A stretch of 64,000 nt of DNA, from positions 1-64,000 of the forward strand of contig CALXNA010000019.1 of NCBI GenBank assembly GCA_944389615.1, given 5' to 3'. This stretch comes from an uncultured Anaerobiospirillum sp. (GTDB taxonomy: Bacteria; Pseudomonadota; Gammaproteobacteria; Enterobacterales; Succinivibrionaceae). Below the pieces are notes generated by a model. That model was not told where the DNA came from. It made no database searches and saw only the letters and a list, made by a program, of their open reading frames with translations. This document shows, one piece after another, positions 51,046 through 60,694 of this stretch (the stretch's first letter is position 1; every line of letters starts with the position of its first letter). Made by a program: the position numbers and the translations under genes.

Positions 51046-53136
51046 ATGGCAAAAAACTTAATCTTGTGGCTCGTGATAGCGATCATCTTGATGTCGCTCT
51101 TTGAGTCCTTTAATAGCTCGGAGCCCACTGGTCGCACCATGGATTACACGAGCTTTGTCTCTGCGGTGCAGACCGATCAGGTGCAAGAGGTCGTCTTTGA
51201 TGGTGCAGTCATCAACGGCATTAAGCGCAATGGGGAGCAGTTCACCACTGTCATGCCGATTCACGATAGCGCACTGCTCAACTCCCTCCTCAATCACAAT
51301 GTGCGCACTTCGGGCACGCGCCCAGAAGAGCCGAGCCTGCTCACGTCGATCTTGATCTCGTGGATGCCGATGATCCTGCTCATTGCAGTGTGGATCTTCT
51401 TCATGCGCCAGATGAACGGCGGCGCCAAGGGCAATCCTTTGTCCTTTGGTAAGAGCAAGGCCAAGCTCTTGAGCGATAGCCAAGTGAAGACCACCTTTGC
51501 TGATGTCGCAGGCTGCGATGAGGCCAAGGAAGATGTGGTCGAGCTGGTCGACTTCTTGCGTGACCCATCGAAGTATCAAAAGTTGGGCGGCCGCATTCCG
51601 CGCGGCGTGCTCATGGTCGGCCCGCCAGGTACTGGTAAAACCTTGCTTGCCCGTGCCATTGCCGGTGAGGCCAAGGTTCCTTTCTTTTCGATCTCGGGCT
51701 CGGACTTCGTTGAGATGTTCGTCGGTGTCGGTGCCTCACGTGTGCGCGATATGTTCGCCCAAGCCAAGAAGAATGCCCCGTGCATCGTCTTCATCGATGA
51801 GATCGACGCCGTCGGTCGCAAAAGAGGCGTGGGCTTAGGCGGCGGTCACGACGAGCGTGAGCAGACCTTAAACCAGCTCTTAGTTGAGATGGACGGCTTT
51901 GAGGGCTTTGAGGCGGTGATCGTGATTGCTGCCACCAACCGCCCCGACGTCTTAGATCCGGCGCTGCTGCGTCCGGGCCGCTTTGACCGTCAGGTCACGG
52001 TGGGCCTGCCGGATGTGCGCGGCCGCGAGCAGATCTTAAAGGTGCACATGAAGAAGGTGCCGCTTGATAACGACGTCGATCCGGCGGTTCTCGCCCGCGG
52101 TACCCCGGGCTTCTCGGGCGCCGAGCTCGCCAACTTAGTCAATGAGGCGGCCTTGGCTGCAGCCCGTGCCAATCAGCGCACCGTCTGCATGAAAGATTTT
52201 GACCAAGCCCGTGACAAGCTCTTAATGGGCGCCGAGCGCCGCAGCCTCATCATGAACGAGCACGAGCGCGCCAATACCGCCTACCACGAAGCCGGCCACG
52301 CCATTGTGGGCAAGCTCGTGCCGGATCACGACCCGGTCTATAAGGTCTCGATCATCCCGCGCGGTCGCGCTTTGGGTGTCACCTCTTATCTGCCCGAGCA
52401 AGATCGCTACAGCCAGAGCAAGCAGTACTTGCTCTCGCGCATCTGTGCCTTGTTTGCCGGCCGTGTAGCCGAGGAGATCGCCTTTGGTGAGGATGCCGTG
52501 ACCACCGGTGCCTCCAACGACATCGAGCGTGCCACCGACATTGCCCGGCGCATGGTAACGCGCTGGGGCTACTCCAAGCGCCTGCCACCGATGCAGTTTG
52601 ACCAAGACCAAGATCAATCGCAGTACTTGGGCGGCGGCCATGTCGCGACCTTGCCGGTCTCCGACAAGACCACTCTCATCATCGATGAGGAAGTCACTGC
52701 CATCATCAACTCGTGCTATGCACACGCTAAGAAGCTCTTGACTGACAATCGCGACATCTTAGAGGCGATGAAGGATGCGCTCTTAAAGTACGAGACCATC
52801 GACGCCACCCAGATCGACGATTTGATGAACCGCCGTCCGGTACGGCCACCGGAGTCGGGCAGCTCCGGTTCGAGCTCAGGCTCGAGCTCTGGCTCGAGCT
52901 CCAGCTCGAGCGCCTCGGACTCGAACAGCACGGGTTCGGGTACGCCAAGCGAGGCCAAACCGGACGCGCCAAACGCCGAGCAGCCGACTGACAATGCTTC
53001 GACGGATCCGGCCGCGCCGGAAGCTCCGGCTACCCCAGCGGAGGATAAGCCGGTTGCAGATAAGCCCGCTGCGGAGCAGCCGAGTGCCGGGTGGCCGTAC
53101 AATACGCCAAGCGGCAAGCGCGATCACGATAAGTAA
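51046..53136 (+). CDS. ftsH: ATP-dependent membrane zinc protease FtsH
   Basis: 696 residues from the ATG at 51046, with GAGGAT upstream. Two membrane helices ([36 protein letters not shown]) bracket a periplasmic segment. The AAA domain has [34 protein letters not shown] and the second region of homology [20 protein letters not shown]. The protease has the zinc motif [10 protein letters not shown]. The C-terminal ~80 residues beyond the usual end are a Ser/Gly then Ala/Pro/Glu/Asp low-complexity tail. It degrades unassembled membrane proteins, LpxC and sigma32, linking it functionally to the chaperone genes nearby. It is convergent with the APE operon. Confidence 0.98.
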   Translation: MAKNLILWLVIAIILMSLFESFNSSEPTGRTMDYTSFVSAVQTDQVQEVVFDGAVINGIKRNGEQFTTVMPIHDSALLNSLLNHNVRTSGTRPEEPSLLTSILISWMPMILLIAVWIFFMRQMNGGAKGNPLSFGKSKAKLLSDSQVKTTFADVAGCDEAKEDVVELVDFLRDPSKYQKLGGRIPRGVLMVGPPGTGKTLLARAIAGEAKVPFFSISGSDFVEMFVGVGASRVRDMFAQAKKNAPCIVFIDEIDAVGRKRGVGLGGGHDEREQTLNQLLVEMDGFEGFEAVIVIAATNRPDVLDPALLRPGRFDRQVTVGLPDVRGREQILKVHMKKVPLDNDVDPAVLARGTPGFSGAELANLVNEAALAAARANQRTVCMKDFDQARDKLLMGAERRSLIMNEHERANTAYHEAGHAIVGKLVPDHDPVYKVSIIPRGRALGVTSYLPEQDRYSQSKQYLLSRICALFAGRVAEEIAFGEDAVTTGASNDIERATDIARRMVTRWGYSKRLPPMQFDQDQDQSQYLGGGHVATLPVSDKTTLIIDEEVTAIINSCYAHAKKLLTDNRDILEAMKDALLKYETIDATQIDDLMNRRPVRPPESGSSGSSSGSSSGSSSSSSASDSNSTGSGTPSEAKPDAPNAEQPTDNASTDPAAPEAPATPAEDKPVADKPAAEQPSAGWPYNTPSGKRDHDK

Positions 53137-53159
53137 GCGCTGCGCTGCTGATTAATGCT

Positions 53160-53195
53160 AGGCCTAAGAGAGGAAACTTTCTTAGGCCTTGTTTT
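53160..53195. terminator. Bidirectional terminator between ftsH and the APE operon
   Basis: GGCCTAAG / CTTAGGCC (53161-53168 with 53181-53188) has a T-rich flank on the plus side (CTTGTTTT) and serves both converging transcripts, ftsH and apeR. Confidence 0.8.
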
Positions 53196-54432
53196 ACCAG
53201 CGCTTGAGCACGATCGAGGTGTTGATGCCGCCAAAGGCGAAGTTGTTGGTTACGACGAGGTCGGTGTCGATCAGACGCTTCTCGCCCACGATGTAATCGA
53301 GGTCGCCGCACTCGGGATCGACCGTCTTGAGGTTGAGGGTCGGGTGGAACCAGCCTTCGTGCATCATCTTGATGGTGGTGAGGGCCTCGACCGCGCCGCA
53401 GGCGCCGAGGGTGTGGCCAAAGTAGCTCTTCAGCGACGAAATCGGTGTCTTGTTACCAAAGATGCGGGCAGTGGCTTGGCTCTCGGCGATGTCACCGCGC
53501 GTGGTGCCGGTGCCGTGGGCGCTGATGTAGCCGATGTCGCTCGGCGCAACCTGAGCTTGGTCTAAGGCCATGCGCACGCACAGCTCAATCGTTTCGCTCT
53601 TAGGCTGGGTGATATGCGAGGCGTCGCAATTGGTGGCAAAGCCGATGACCTCTGCGTAGATGTGGGCGCCACGCGCTTTGGCATGCTCCAGCTCCTCTAA
53701 GATCACGGTACCGGCGCCTTCGCCGATGACGATGCCGTCGCGGTCTTGATCAAAGGGGGCGGGGGTGGTTTGGGGGCTCTCATTCTTTTGGGTGGTGGCA
53801 AAGAGCGTGTCAAAGACCGCCGCCTCCGATGGGCACAGCTCCTCGGCGCCACCTGCGATCATGATGACCTGCTGGCCATACTTGATGCTCTCATAGGCAT
53901 AGCCAATGGCCTGCGAACCCGAGGTGCAGGCGCTTGAGGTCGGAATGAGGCGCCCTTTGACCCCAAAGAACAGTCCGGCGTTGACTGCGGTGGTGTGCGG
54001 CATCATCTGCAGATAGGTGGTGCTGGTGATATCGCCGGTGTCGTGATTGATGAACATCGAGCCAAAGTCGCGGATCGGCTTAGTGCTGCCGGTGCACGAG
54101 CCATAGGCGATGCCGGTGCTGCCGTCGCTGACACAAGGTAATGGGGTTTGGTCGTCACTCAGCAGCGCGGCGTCTTTAAGCGCCAGCTCGCAGGCGCGGG
54201 TGGCCATTTGCGCCACGCGCCCCATCGAGCGCGTTTTCTTGCGCGGGTAGTAGTCGGGTACCTTGAAATTGGGCACGGGGGCGCCCAGCTTGGTGCCAAG
54301 GCCCTGATAGCACTCCCATTCCGGCATATAGACCACGGCATTGTGATAGGACAGGAGGCCCTGCTTGAGCTGCTCCCAGCTCTCACCAAAGGCGGTAACG
54401 GCGCCCATTCCGGTTATCACGACACGCTTCAC
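53194..54432 (-). CDS. apeR: 3-oxoacyl-ACP synthase ApeR-like, aryl polyene pathway
   Basis: 412 residues, GTG start at 54432 overlapping the apeQ stop (GTGA). It is a complete ketosynthase: active-site Cys in TSSACTSGSQA, His in SAHGTGTTRG, Lys in LKSYFGHTLGACG with the second His. The position (last gene, after KR) and the order of the whole operon identify it as ApeR, one of the ketosynthases of the unusual type II polyketide-like aryl polyene pathway. It condenses malonyl-ACP extender units onto the growing polyene. Confidence 0.85.
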   Translation of the reverse strand: MKRVVITGMGAVTAFGESWEQLKQGLLSYHNAVVYMPEWECYQGLGTKLGAPVPNFKVPDYYPRKKTRSMGRVAQMATRACELALKDAALLSDDQTPLPCVSDGSTGIAYGSCTGSTKPIRDFGSMFINHDTGDITSTTYLQMMPHTTAVNAGLFFGVKGRLIPTSSACTSGSQAIGYAYESIKYGQQVIMIAGGAEELCPSEAAVFDTLFATTQKNESPQTTPAPFDQDRDGIVIGEGAGTVILEELEHAKARGAHIYAEVIGFATNCDASHITQPKSETIELCVRMALDQAQVAPSDIGYISAHGTGTTRGDIAESQATARIFGNKTPISSLKSYFGHTLGACGAVEALTTIKMMHEGWFHPTLNLKTVDPECGDLDYIVGEKRLIDTDLVVTNNFAFGGINTSIVLKRW

Positions 54433-55172
54433 ACTAGACCTCCGTTAATTGAGATAACTTGCCGCGTGACATAGGCGGCCTCATCTGACATCAAATAGGC
54501 AACCAAGCCTGCGACCTCGTCGACCGTGCCCATGCGCCGCAGCGGGATCAGCTTCATGGCCTCATCTAAGACGGTGGCATCAAGCTGCGTCATCTCGGTG
54601 GCAATCAGGCCCGGGGCGACCGCGTTGACCGTAATCTGGCGCTTGCCCAGCTCTAAGGCTAAGGACTTGGCGGCGGCGATGAGCCCGGCCTTCGAGGCAG
54701 CGTAATTGGTTTGCCCGCGGTTACCGGCAAGGCCGGAGACTGAGGACATCACCACGATGCGGCCGCCGCAGCGCAGCCGAATCATCGGCATGATCAAAGG
54801 CTGCACCACGTTGTAAAAGGAGTTGAGGTTGGTGTTGATCACCTGCTGCCAGTTCTCAGCGCTCATGCTGGGAAAGGCATCATCGCGCGTGATCCCGGCG
54901 TTGCTGACCACGCCGTAGAAGGCTCCATGGGCCTCGATCTCGGTCTCGAGCATGGTGCGGCACTGCTCGGTATTGCCGACATCAAAGCCGAGGATCGAGC
55001 CTGAGCCGCCATCTTGTTGGATCTGCTCTAAGGTGGCGCGGGCGCCGTCCTCATCGTGGCCGTAGTGCACTACGACAAAGAAGCCAGCGCGCGCTAAACG
55101 CAGGGCGACGCCTTGTCCGATGCCGCGGCTGCCGCCCGTCACTAAGACGCGGCGTTGGGAATTGCTGGTCAT
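54429..55172 (-). CDS. apeQ: 3-oxoacyl-ACP reductase ApeQ-like
   Basis: 247 residues, short-chain dehydrogenase/reductase of the FabG type. The NADP-binding Gly motif is TGGSRGIGQGVA. The catalytic Ser-Tyr-Lys set is in SSVSGLAGNRGQTNYAASKAG. The C-terminus VTRQVISINGGL matches FabG. It reduces the beta-keto group in each polyene extension. AGGAGGAG precedes the ATG, and its stop overlaps the apeR start. Confidence 0.88.
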   Translation of the reverse strand: MTSNSQRRVLVTGGSRGIGQGVALRLARAGFFVVVHYGHDEDGARATLEQIQQDGGSGSILGFDVGNTEQCRTMLETEIEAHGAFYGVVSNAGITRDDAFPSMSAENWQQVINTNLNSFYNVVQPLIMPMIRLRCGGRIVVMSSVSGLAGNRGQTNYAASKAGLIAAAKSLALELGKRQITVNAVAPGLIATEMTQLDATVLDEAMKLIPLRRMGTVDEVAGLVAYLMSDEAAYVTRQVISINGGLV

Positions 55173-55185
55173 ATCTCTCCTCCTC

Positions 55186-55641
55186 TTATGCGCTCAGGCC
55201 CAGTTTGCGCTCGAGTTCAGGATCGAGCTGGCATAGGCTCAGGCGGCCGCGCGCCCATTCTTGACCTGCGTGGGTAATGGTGCCTTCAAACGAAGCGTAG
55301 CTGCCATCTTGCAGCAATTGCTGCATCGTGATGATGAGTTCGGCGCTGCCCGTAAGAAACGGGCTTTGTGCGCTAAAGGCGCGCACCGAGAGAATGAGGC
55401 CGCCTGAGGCCGCGGCGCGCCCAGCGCACTTATCGTGATAGCCTGACCAAATGCCCACGGTTTGGGCCATGAGCTCAATACCAAAGTAGGCGGGTAGGCC
55501 CTGAGGCTCATGAAAGGGGGCAAGCAGCGGGGAGTTCAGCGCCACAGTGCAGGTGACCGCGTCGGCACTGACTTCCCGGACGTTTTCGAGGAGCAGCATC
55601 GGGCTGCGGTGAAAGAGATAGTCTTGGGGGCGTTCGTACAT
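55186..55641 (-). CDS. apeP: Hotdog-fold dehydratase ApeP-like
   Basis: 151 residues from the ATG at 55641, with AAAGGAGG upstream. The longer frame overlaps apeO and lacks a ribosome-binding site. The hotdog helix LPAYFGIELMAQTVGIWSGY carries the candidate catalytic Glu, and the preceding HRSPMLLLENV resembles the FabZ HRxPMLLLD segment. ApeP is one of two dehydratases of the pathway (ApeI is the other); they act on 3-hydroxyacyl-ACP intermediates. It sits between KS (apeO) and KR (apeQ). Confidence 0.85.
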   Translation of the reverse strand: MYERPQDYLFHRSPMLLLENVREVSADAVTCTVALNSPLLAPFHEPQGLPAYFGIELMAQTVGIWSGYHDKCAGRAAASGGLILSVRAFSAQSPFLTGSAELIITMQQLLQDGSYASFEGTITHAGQEWARGRLSLCQLDPELERKLGLSA

Positions 55642-55651
55642 AGTCCCTCCT

Positions 55652-56830
55652 TTAAACGCAGCGCTTGAGAATAAGTGAGGTGTTATTGCCGCCAAAGGCG
55701 AAGGCATTAGTCATGATAAACTCGCGCTTCAGCTGCTGCTGCGTGCTGATGAGGCCGCAGGCTGGGAGCTGAGGGTCAAGGTGGTTGTGGCTGAAGTCCT
55801 GAGGCACTAAGGGCAAGTCCTCGTCGAGCGTGAGGGCGCATAAGCACAGCTCGACGATGCCCGAGGCGCCTAAGGTATGCCCGGTGAGGTATTTGGTCGA
55901 AGAGCATGGCGTCTGATCCCCAAAGACCCGCGCCATAACGCAGGCTTCGGCCTGATCGTTCATGACCGAGGCGGTGCCATGCAAGTTGACATAGCCGATG
56001 TCTTGCGGGGCGAGCCCGGCGTGTTGTAAGGCCATGCGCATGGCGCGCTCAGCGCCACGCCCTTGCGGCTCGGGCGCGGAGACATGGTAGGCGTCACTGG
56101 ACTCGCCGACGCCGACTAAGGTCAACTTGTGGGCTAACTTGCTGGAGCTTTGTTTCGTCAGCAAGATGAGGCCTACGCCTTCGCCGATGGTGATGCCCTT
56201 ACGCTCCGCGGCAAAAGGCGCGCAGAGCTCGTCGGAGACCAGCTCTAAGGCCTTAAAGCCGTTGATTGGCATGCGGCATAGGGTATCAGCGCCGCCACAT
56301 AAGACGGCATCACAGAGGCCTGAGCTGAGCATGCGGAGGCCTGAGATCACGGCGCGTGAGCTCGATGAGCAAGCGGTGGAGACGCAGTAGGCCGGGCCCG
56401 TGGTCTTGAGGTAGTGCTGTAAGAAGCGCGCGGGGTCGCCGAGCTCCTGCATCGGATAGTGCCAGCGCTCATAGCTTGGGTCTGAGACCTTATGGTCGGC
56501 CTCATCAAGGCCCGAAGTCGAGGTGCCCATGACGATGCCCAAGCGCCCCGGGCCCACTTGTTCCATGGTGGCGCGCACCTCGGCCTCGATTTGCTGGAGG
56601 CAGGAGAGCAAAAGCTGATTGTTGCGGCTATTGTGGGCGCAGAGCTCTGCTGGGATCTCCGGCAGCGCCCCATCGACCCCGCCTAACATCAGGGGCATGC
56701 CGTCGGCTAACAAGCCCGGGCGTTCATACATAAAGGGCGCATGGGCCGTGAGCAAACCTTGGATTATGTCGGCGCGGCTGCGCCCTAAGGCACATTCACA
56801 GGCATAGGACTGAATTGCAATGGGCTCCAC
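55652..56830 (-). CDS. apeO: 3-oxoacyl-ACP synthase ApeO-like
   Basis: 392 residues with a GTG start at 56830, one base after the apeN stop. The ketosynthase triad is present: Cys in CVSTACSSSSRAV, His in VNLHGTASVMND, and Lys/His in TKYLTGHTLGASG. It ends 10 bp before the apeP start. In the aryl polyene pathway two or more ketosynthases act in chain extension and possibly initiation. Which one this is cannot be decided from sequence. Confidence 0.83.
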   Translation of the reverse strand: MEPIAIQSYACECALGRSRADIIQGLLTAHAPFMYERPGLLADGMPLMLGGVDGALPEIPAELCAHNSRNNQLLLSCLQQIEAEVRATMEQVGPGRLGIVMGTSTSGLDEADHKVSDPSYERWHYPMQELGDPARFLQHYLKTTGPAYCVSTACSSSSRAVISGLRMLSSGLCDAVLCGGADTLCRMPINGFKALELVSDELCAPFAAERKGITIGEGVGLILLTKQSSSKLAHKLTLVGVGESSDAYHVSAPEPQGRGAERAMRMALQHAGLAPQDIGYVNLHGTASVMNDQAEACVMARVFGDQTPCSSTKYLTGHTLGASGIVELCLCALTLDEDLPLVPQDFSHNHLDPQLPACGLISTQQQLKREFIMTNAFAFGGNNTSLILKRCV

Positions 56831-56831
56831 C

Positions 56832-57407
56832 TTACTCCTCCGCTGCGCTTAGGTTCTCAATGGTAATGATATAGCCAAAGACATGGTGCTCAAGGCGCGT
56901 CGCTTGGCCGTTAGTGAAGTGCACCTGCTCCACGCTTTGGCCCTGCTCATCGTAGATGGTGCGCGTGGTGCCTTCATCTTTAAGGCTAAAGCCCGGCGGC
57001 AACACTTCGGCGATGTCGGCAGCAGGCAAGAGTCCCAAGAAGATATCAAAGAGCACCTGCGCCGCCGGAGGCAGCTCCGCGATCGGGATATGCTGCGTGA
57101 TGGTGAGCGCGCCTTGGTCATAGCTTGCATCTACCAAGCGAATGCCCAAGGGATTGAGCACCGAGAGCTTTAAGCTTTGGTCTTGGCCTTCTAATAGGAC
57201 TAAGGCTTGCTCGTGGTGCCCTTGGTAGTCAATGGTGAGCAGCTGCTCGGCGCTTACCGGCTCCGTGAGCTGCAGCGCGGGTAGCTTGACCGTAGTTTGC
57301 TTGGTCAGGTGTACGACCGAGTCTTGGCTGTTTACGGTAGTGGCGCAGCCGCTCAGGATAGTGGCGCCTGCTAGCAGGGCGGCGCTCAGTAGGACGATGA
57401 GCTTCAT
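56832..57407 (-). CDS. apeN: DUF3261 lipoprotein ApeN-like
   Basis: 191 residues from the ATG at 57407, overlapping the apeM stop by ATGA. The lipobox is ILSGC. The body contains LTIDYQGHHEQALVLLEGQD and LGIRLVDASYDQGALTI, then a C-terminal beta-rich part. DUF3261 lipoproteins occur in APE clusters with the LolA-like and MMPL genes and are thought to help lodge the pigment lipid in the outer membrane. Role inferred from cluster position. Confidence 0.8.
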   Translation of the reverse strand: MKLIVLLSAALLAGATILSGCATTVNSQDSVVHLTKQTTVKLPALQLTEPVSAEQLLTIDYQGHHEQALVLLEGQDQSLKLSVLNPLGIRLVDASYDQGALTITQHIPIAELPPAAQVLFDIFLGLLPAADIAEVLPPGFSLKDEGTTRTIYDEQGQSVEQVHFTNGQATRLEHHVFGYIITIENLSAAEE

Positions 57408-59677
57408 GACTGCTCCTTGGGTTTGATCAGTAACGGTGCTAACAAAAAGGCGCAGATCAGGCCGCACACCAAGGTCACGCCAAAGGAACGTATGACCGCA
57501 GTCTGCGAGAAGACAAGCACGCCTAAAGTCAGCATGGTGGTGAGCATGGCCATGGTCACCGCCAATAAGGTGGTATCCGCGGCCGCCTGGGTCTTGGTGA
57601 AGAATAAGGCATAGTTAATTCCCATGCCGAGTACCAGCACCAAAGACAAGAGCGAAAAGAAGGTAAAGTCAAAGCCCAAGAGGGCCGAGCCGCCCACCGC
57701 GCCGAGCAGCGAAATCAGCGCCGGCATGAAGGCAAAGAGCCCTTGCTTAAGGCCCTTAGTCAGGATGAAGCCGAGCGCAATTACCCCTAAGGCCCCTAAT
57801 AAGGCCCACGAAATGACCTCGCGGTAGAAGCCAAAGAGCTCATCGAAGGCCGCTTTGCGGTCGATCAGGGCGACCTGCGCCTCCGAGGCGGTGAGCGCAT
57901 TGCTGACGCGCTGCTGCAGCGCCGCGCCGTCGCTTAAGTCATGTAAGGCCACGAGGATGCCCCACATGCCTTCATGTTCAAGGCACAGCAGGTTAAAGCC
58001 TAGCGCAAGCGGTGAGTTGAGGTAGTCCGGTAAGGTCAGCGCGGTGGTTGGGTACTTTGTTAGCTCCTCGGTGAGGCCTGCGGCGCTCAGGGCTTGTTGT
58101 AGCTGAGGCAGCTCTGCATTGAGCAAGGTGGCATTGGCCCTTTGTTGCTCTAAGCTGACCAGAGGAATGGTCTGGTAGCCGCTGATCTCCGGGGCTTGAT
58201 CCAGCACCGGGCGCAGGCGTGTCAGGCCTTGCAGCGCCGCCTCAGGATCTTCTGCAAAGACGCAGAGCCATTTTTGCTCGGGGCTTTGCCCGGTCAGGGC
58301 GGTGATGGCTTGGTCGGCGCGCACTAAGTGCTCAGGCAACTGCTGAAAGGAGGCGACGTCGTCTGAGGCGTGCAGGCGGAGCAGGCCGATTAAGCTGAGA
58401 GCGAGCAGGGCGATAGGCAGGGCGCGGCGCCAGAGTTGATTTTGGGTATAAAAGGCGATGCTCGGCTGGAGGAGGCGCGCCCCGGGCAACTGCGTCTGCG
58501 CCTTGAGATAGCGCGCTAAGTACGGATGCAAGCACAAGACGGTGAGGCAGGCGCCGCTTAAGCCTAAGACCGCAAAGACCGCCATTTGCCTAATCCCCGG
58601 GAAGGGGGCAAGCGCCAAGGCGGCATAGGAGATTAAGGTCGCCCCTAAGGCCCAGAGAATGGCCGGTTGTACCGCTTGTAAGGTGGTCAGGGGCGCCTCG
58701 TTTTGGCGCGTCAGGCGCGCCGTCAGGAAGTAGAGCGAGTAGTCGACCGAGACGCCGACGATGCTGATGGCCAAGGTCAGCGTGATCAAGTGGATGCCGC
58801 CAAAGAGGGTGATGGTGCCGGCAAGGGCCACCAGCGCGCCGCTCCCAGAGGAAATCAGCACCAAGGCCACCGGCAGAGGCGAGCGAAAGATGACCATGAT
58901 CAGAGCAAAGACCAAGCACACCGTGATCGAGCCTAAGACCGTGACATCGTGCTTGGCTGCGGTGGCGGCGGCATGGCTATAGAAGACGGTGCCGCGCGTG
59001 AGCAGGGTCAGGCCCTGCGCTTGGTATTGCTGCTTGAGTTCGTCAATGAATTGCACTAAGCGCTCATTGGCCGCAAGGGAAAAGGCCGCTTCCTTGAGCT
59101 CGGCGCGGATAAAGTAAAAAATGCCTTCGTTGCTTGGGGCGACGAGCCAGCCGTCTTTGAGGGTGAGCTTGCTGAGGTCTTGGTGGAGCTGAAAGTCCCG
59201 GATCACGAGCCATGGGTCATGGATGATCTCGGTGGCGCTGACCCCGGCAAAGGGCGAGAAGAGCAGGGCTAAGACCTGCTCCGTGCGCGTGCCGCTACTC
59301 AAGGCCGTGGTGAGGTCTTGCGTGAGAAAGGCGCTGCGCTGGGCATAGAGCTCTTGGCCGTAGGCGCGCATCAAGTCCGCAGATAACTGGCCTTGCACGA
59401 GGGCAAAAAGGCCGCTTGCGGTCAGCGCCTCAGTGAGGTGTACCGCATCTTGGGCGCTGACCTCAGGGCCGCCTAAGACCAAGATCACTTGGCGGTCGAG
59501 GCGCTCTAACAGGCCATCTTCTAACGCTGGGGGCAGGGCCTTGACGCTGTGACTGGGCAGCATCGCGAGCACCGAGGCATCAAAGCGCGCGGTCGGGACC
59601 TTAACGATAAGGAGGATGAGGCTTACGGCCATGACCGCAAGGTAGCAGCTCAGGCGCAGCGGGACTTTAGTGCGCAA
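57404..59677 (-). CDS. apeM: MMPL/RND-type exporter ApeM-like
   Basis: 757 residues with 11-12 membrane helices in two repeats, each with a large periplasmic loop, as in MMPL transporters (LTLAISIVGVSVDYSLYFLT; SLVLVLGMGINYALFFTK). Both repeats contain the Gly-Asn/Val-Asp-Tyr-type motif. The frame runs far into apeL. The TTG at 59677, with AGGAG seven bases upstream and an 11-bp overlap with the apeL stop, is the most convincing start. ATGs at 59737 and 59722 lie deeper inside apeL. It probably exports the lipid-linked polyene. Confidence 0.8.
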   Translation of the reverse strand: MRTKVPLRLSCYLAVMAVSLILLIVKVPTARFDASVLAMLPSHSVKALPPALEDGLLERLDRQVILVLGGPEVSAQDAVHLTEALTASGLFALVQGQLSADLMRAYGQELYAQRSAFLTQDLTTALSSGTRTEQVLALLFSPFAGVSATEIIHDPWLVIRDFQLHQDLSKLTLKDGWLVAPSNEGIFYFIRAELKEAAFSLAANERLVQFIDELKQQYQAQGLTLLTRGTVFYSHAAATAAKHDVTVLGSITVCLVFALIMVIFRSPLPVALVLISSGSGALVALAGTITLFGGIHLITLTLAISIVGVSVDYSLYFLTARLTRQNEAPLTTLQAVQPAILWALGATLISYAALALAPFPGIRQMAVFAVLGLSGACLTVLCLHPYLARYLKAQTQLPGARLLQPSIAFYTQNQLWRRALPIALLALSLIGLLRLHASDDVASFQQLPEHLVRADQAITALTGQSPEQKWLCVFAEDPEAALQGLTRLRPVLDQAPEISGYQTIPLVSLEQQRANATLLNAELPQLQQALSAAGLTEELTKYPTTALTLPDYLNSPLALGFNLLCLEHEGMWGILVALHDLSDGAALQQRVSNALTASEAQVALIDRKAAFDELFGFYREVISWALLGALGVIALGFILTKGLKQGLFAFMPALISLLGAVGGSALLGFDFTFFSLLSLVLVLGMGINYALFFTKTQAAADTTLLAVTMAMLTTMLTLGVLVFSQTAVIRSFGVTLVCGLICAFLLAPLLIKPKEQS

Positions 59678-60269
59678 AGAGGCGCTCCTCGGCCGCACTG
59701 AGCGGCTGCTCCGTCGGGTCATGCGCAGTAAAGACAATCTTCGTGTGATCTCCGGCCTTATCGGTCAAGGTTACATCCGTGACATAGGCCCCGCCCTGCA
59801 AGGTGATGCCTGCGAAGATGATGCTCATCGGCTCGTGGGTCGGCGTTAGGGTGAGCTGCCACTGGGACTCAGTACCCGTAAGCTCTAAGCTAAAGTACTG
59901 CTCTAAGGCGCTGAGGTCGCCGGCAAAGAGGGACTTTAACATCTGGGCAAAGGACTGGAGCTGAGGATTGTCCGCCGAGGTCAGGGCCTTAAGGCCTGTG
60001 CCCGCATCGACCAAGATGCCGCGCTCATCGATCACCACATCTTGGGCAAAGGGCGCGCTCTGGCGCCACAAAATGCCGTGGCTGCGGCTGACCAGCAAGG
60101 TGCCATGGGCCTTGAGGGTGCGGGCAAAGCCGGTTAGGCTGCGCTCTTGAGCAAAGTTAGCGCGCAGCTCTTGGGGTTGGGCGAGCTGCGCGGTGAGCGT
60201 CGCGAGCGTAAGCTCGGCGCCCCACACTTGGGTGGCGAGGAACAGGGCTAAGGCGATCAGGTATCTCAT
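59667..60269 (-). CDS. apeL: LolA-like outer-membrane lipoprotein carrier ApeL-like
   Basis: 200 residues. The signal peptide RYLIALALFLATQVWGAE leads into a LolA-type domain (ELRANFAQERSLTGFARTLK; GILWRQSAPFAQDVVID). The start ATG overlaps the apeK stop as ATGA. In APE clusters this protein is thought to carry the polyene lipid across the periplasm. Confidence 0.85.
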   Translation of the reverse strand: MRYLIALALFLATQVWGAELTLATLTAQLAQPQELRANFAQERSLTGFARTLKAHGTLLVSRSHGILWRQSAPFAQDVVIDERGILVDAGTGLKALTSADNPQLQSFAQMLKSLFAGDLSALEQYFSLELTGTESQWQLTLTPTHEPMSIIFAGITLQGGAYVTDVTLTDKAGDHTKIVFTAHDPTEQPLSAAEERLFAH

Positions 60270-60694
60270 GGCTGAAAGTTGCTAATGCGTTGCTGGATGA
60301 AGTCGGGGACGGCAAAGAGCAGCTCGCGCTTGTTAAGGTCAAAGGCGGCATGCTTGGTATAGCCGGTGGTGACGAGCTTGCCTTCTGCGGCGGTCTTGAT
60401 GGCGAAGTCAAAGCACAGGTAGTTCTCGTACTCGCTGATTGAAGCGTAGATCTTGATGCGCTCCATAAAGGTCAGTGGGGCGCGATAGCGCGCAAAGCTT
60501 TTGATCACGGGCAGGCCGATCTGATAGTCGTTGACCAAGGTCGGGACGCTGAGATCAATACGGCTGAGCAGTTGATCGCGCGCCATTTCAAAGTACTTGA
60601 AGTAGTTGCCATGCCAGACAATGCCGACCATGTCGTTGTCGTGAAAGGGGATCTCGTAATCAAGACAAGTTAAGATCAACTGGGGTTTAGCCAT
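60266..60694 (-). CDS. apeK: 4HBT-type thioesterase ApeK-like
   Basis: 142 residues from the ATG at 60694, which overlaps the apeJ stop by 8 bp. The hotdog thioesterase pattern starts with YEIPFHDNDMVGIVWHGNYF (catalytic Asp region). It follows with KYFEMARDQLLSRID and FCFAIKTAAEG-like sequence. It would release or edit acyl chains from ACP in the pathway. An earlier ATG (60715) lies within apeJ without a ribosome-binding site. Confidence 0.83.
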   Translation of the reverse strand: MAKPQLILTCLDYEIPFHDNDMVGIVWHGNYFKYFEMARDQLLSRIDLSVPTLVNDYQIGLPVIKSFARYRAPLTFMERIKIYASISEYENYLCFDFAIKTAAEGKLVTTGYTKHAAFDLNKRELLFAVPDFIQQRISNFQP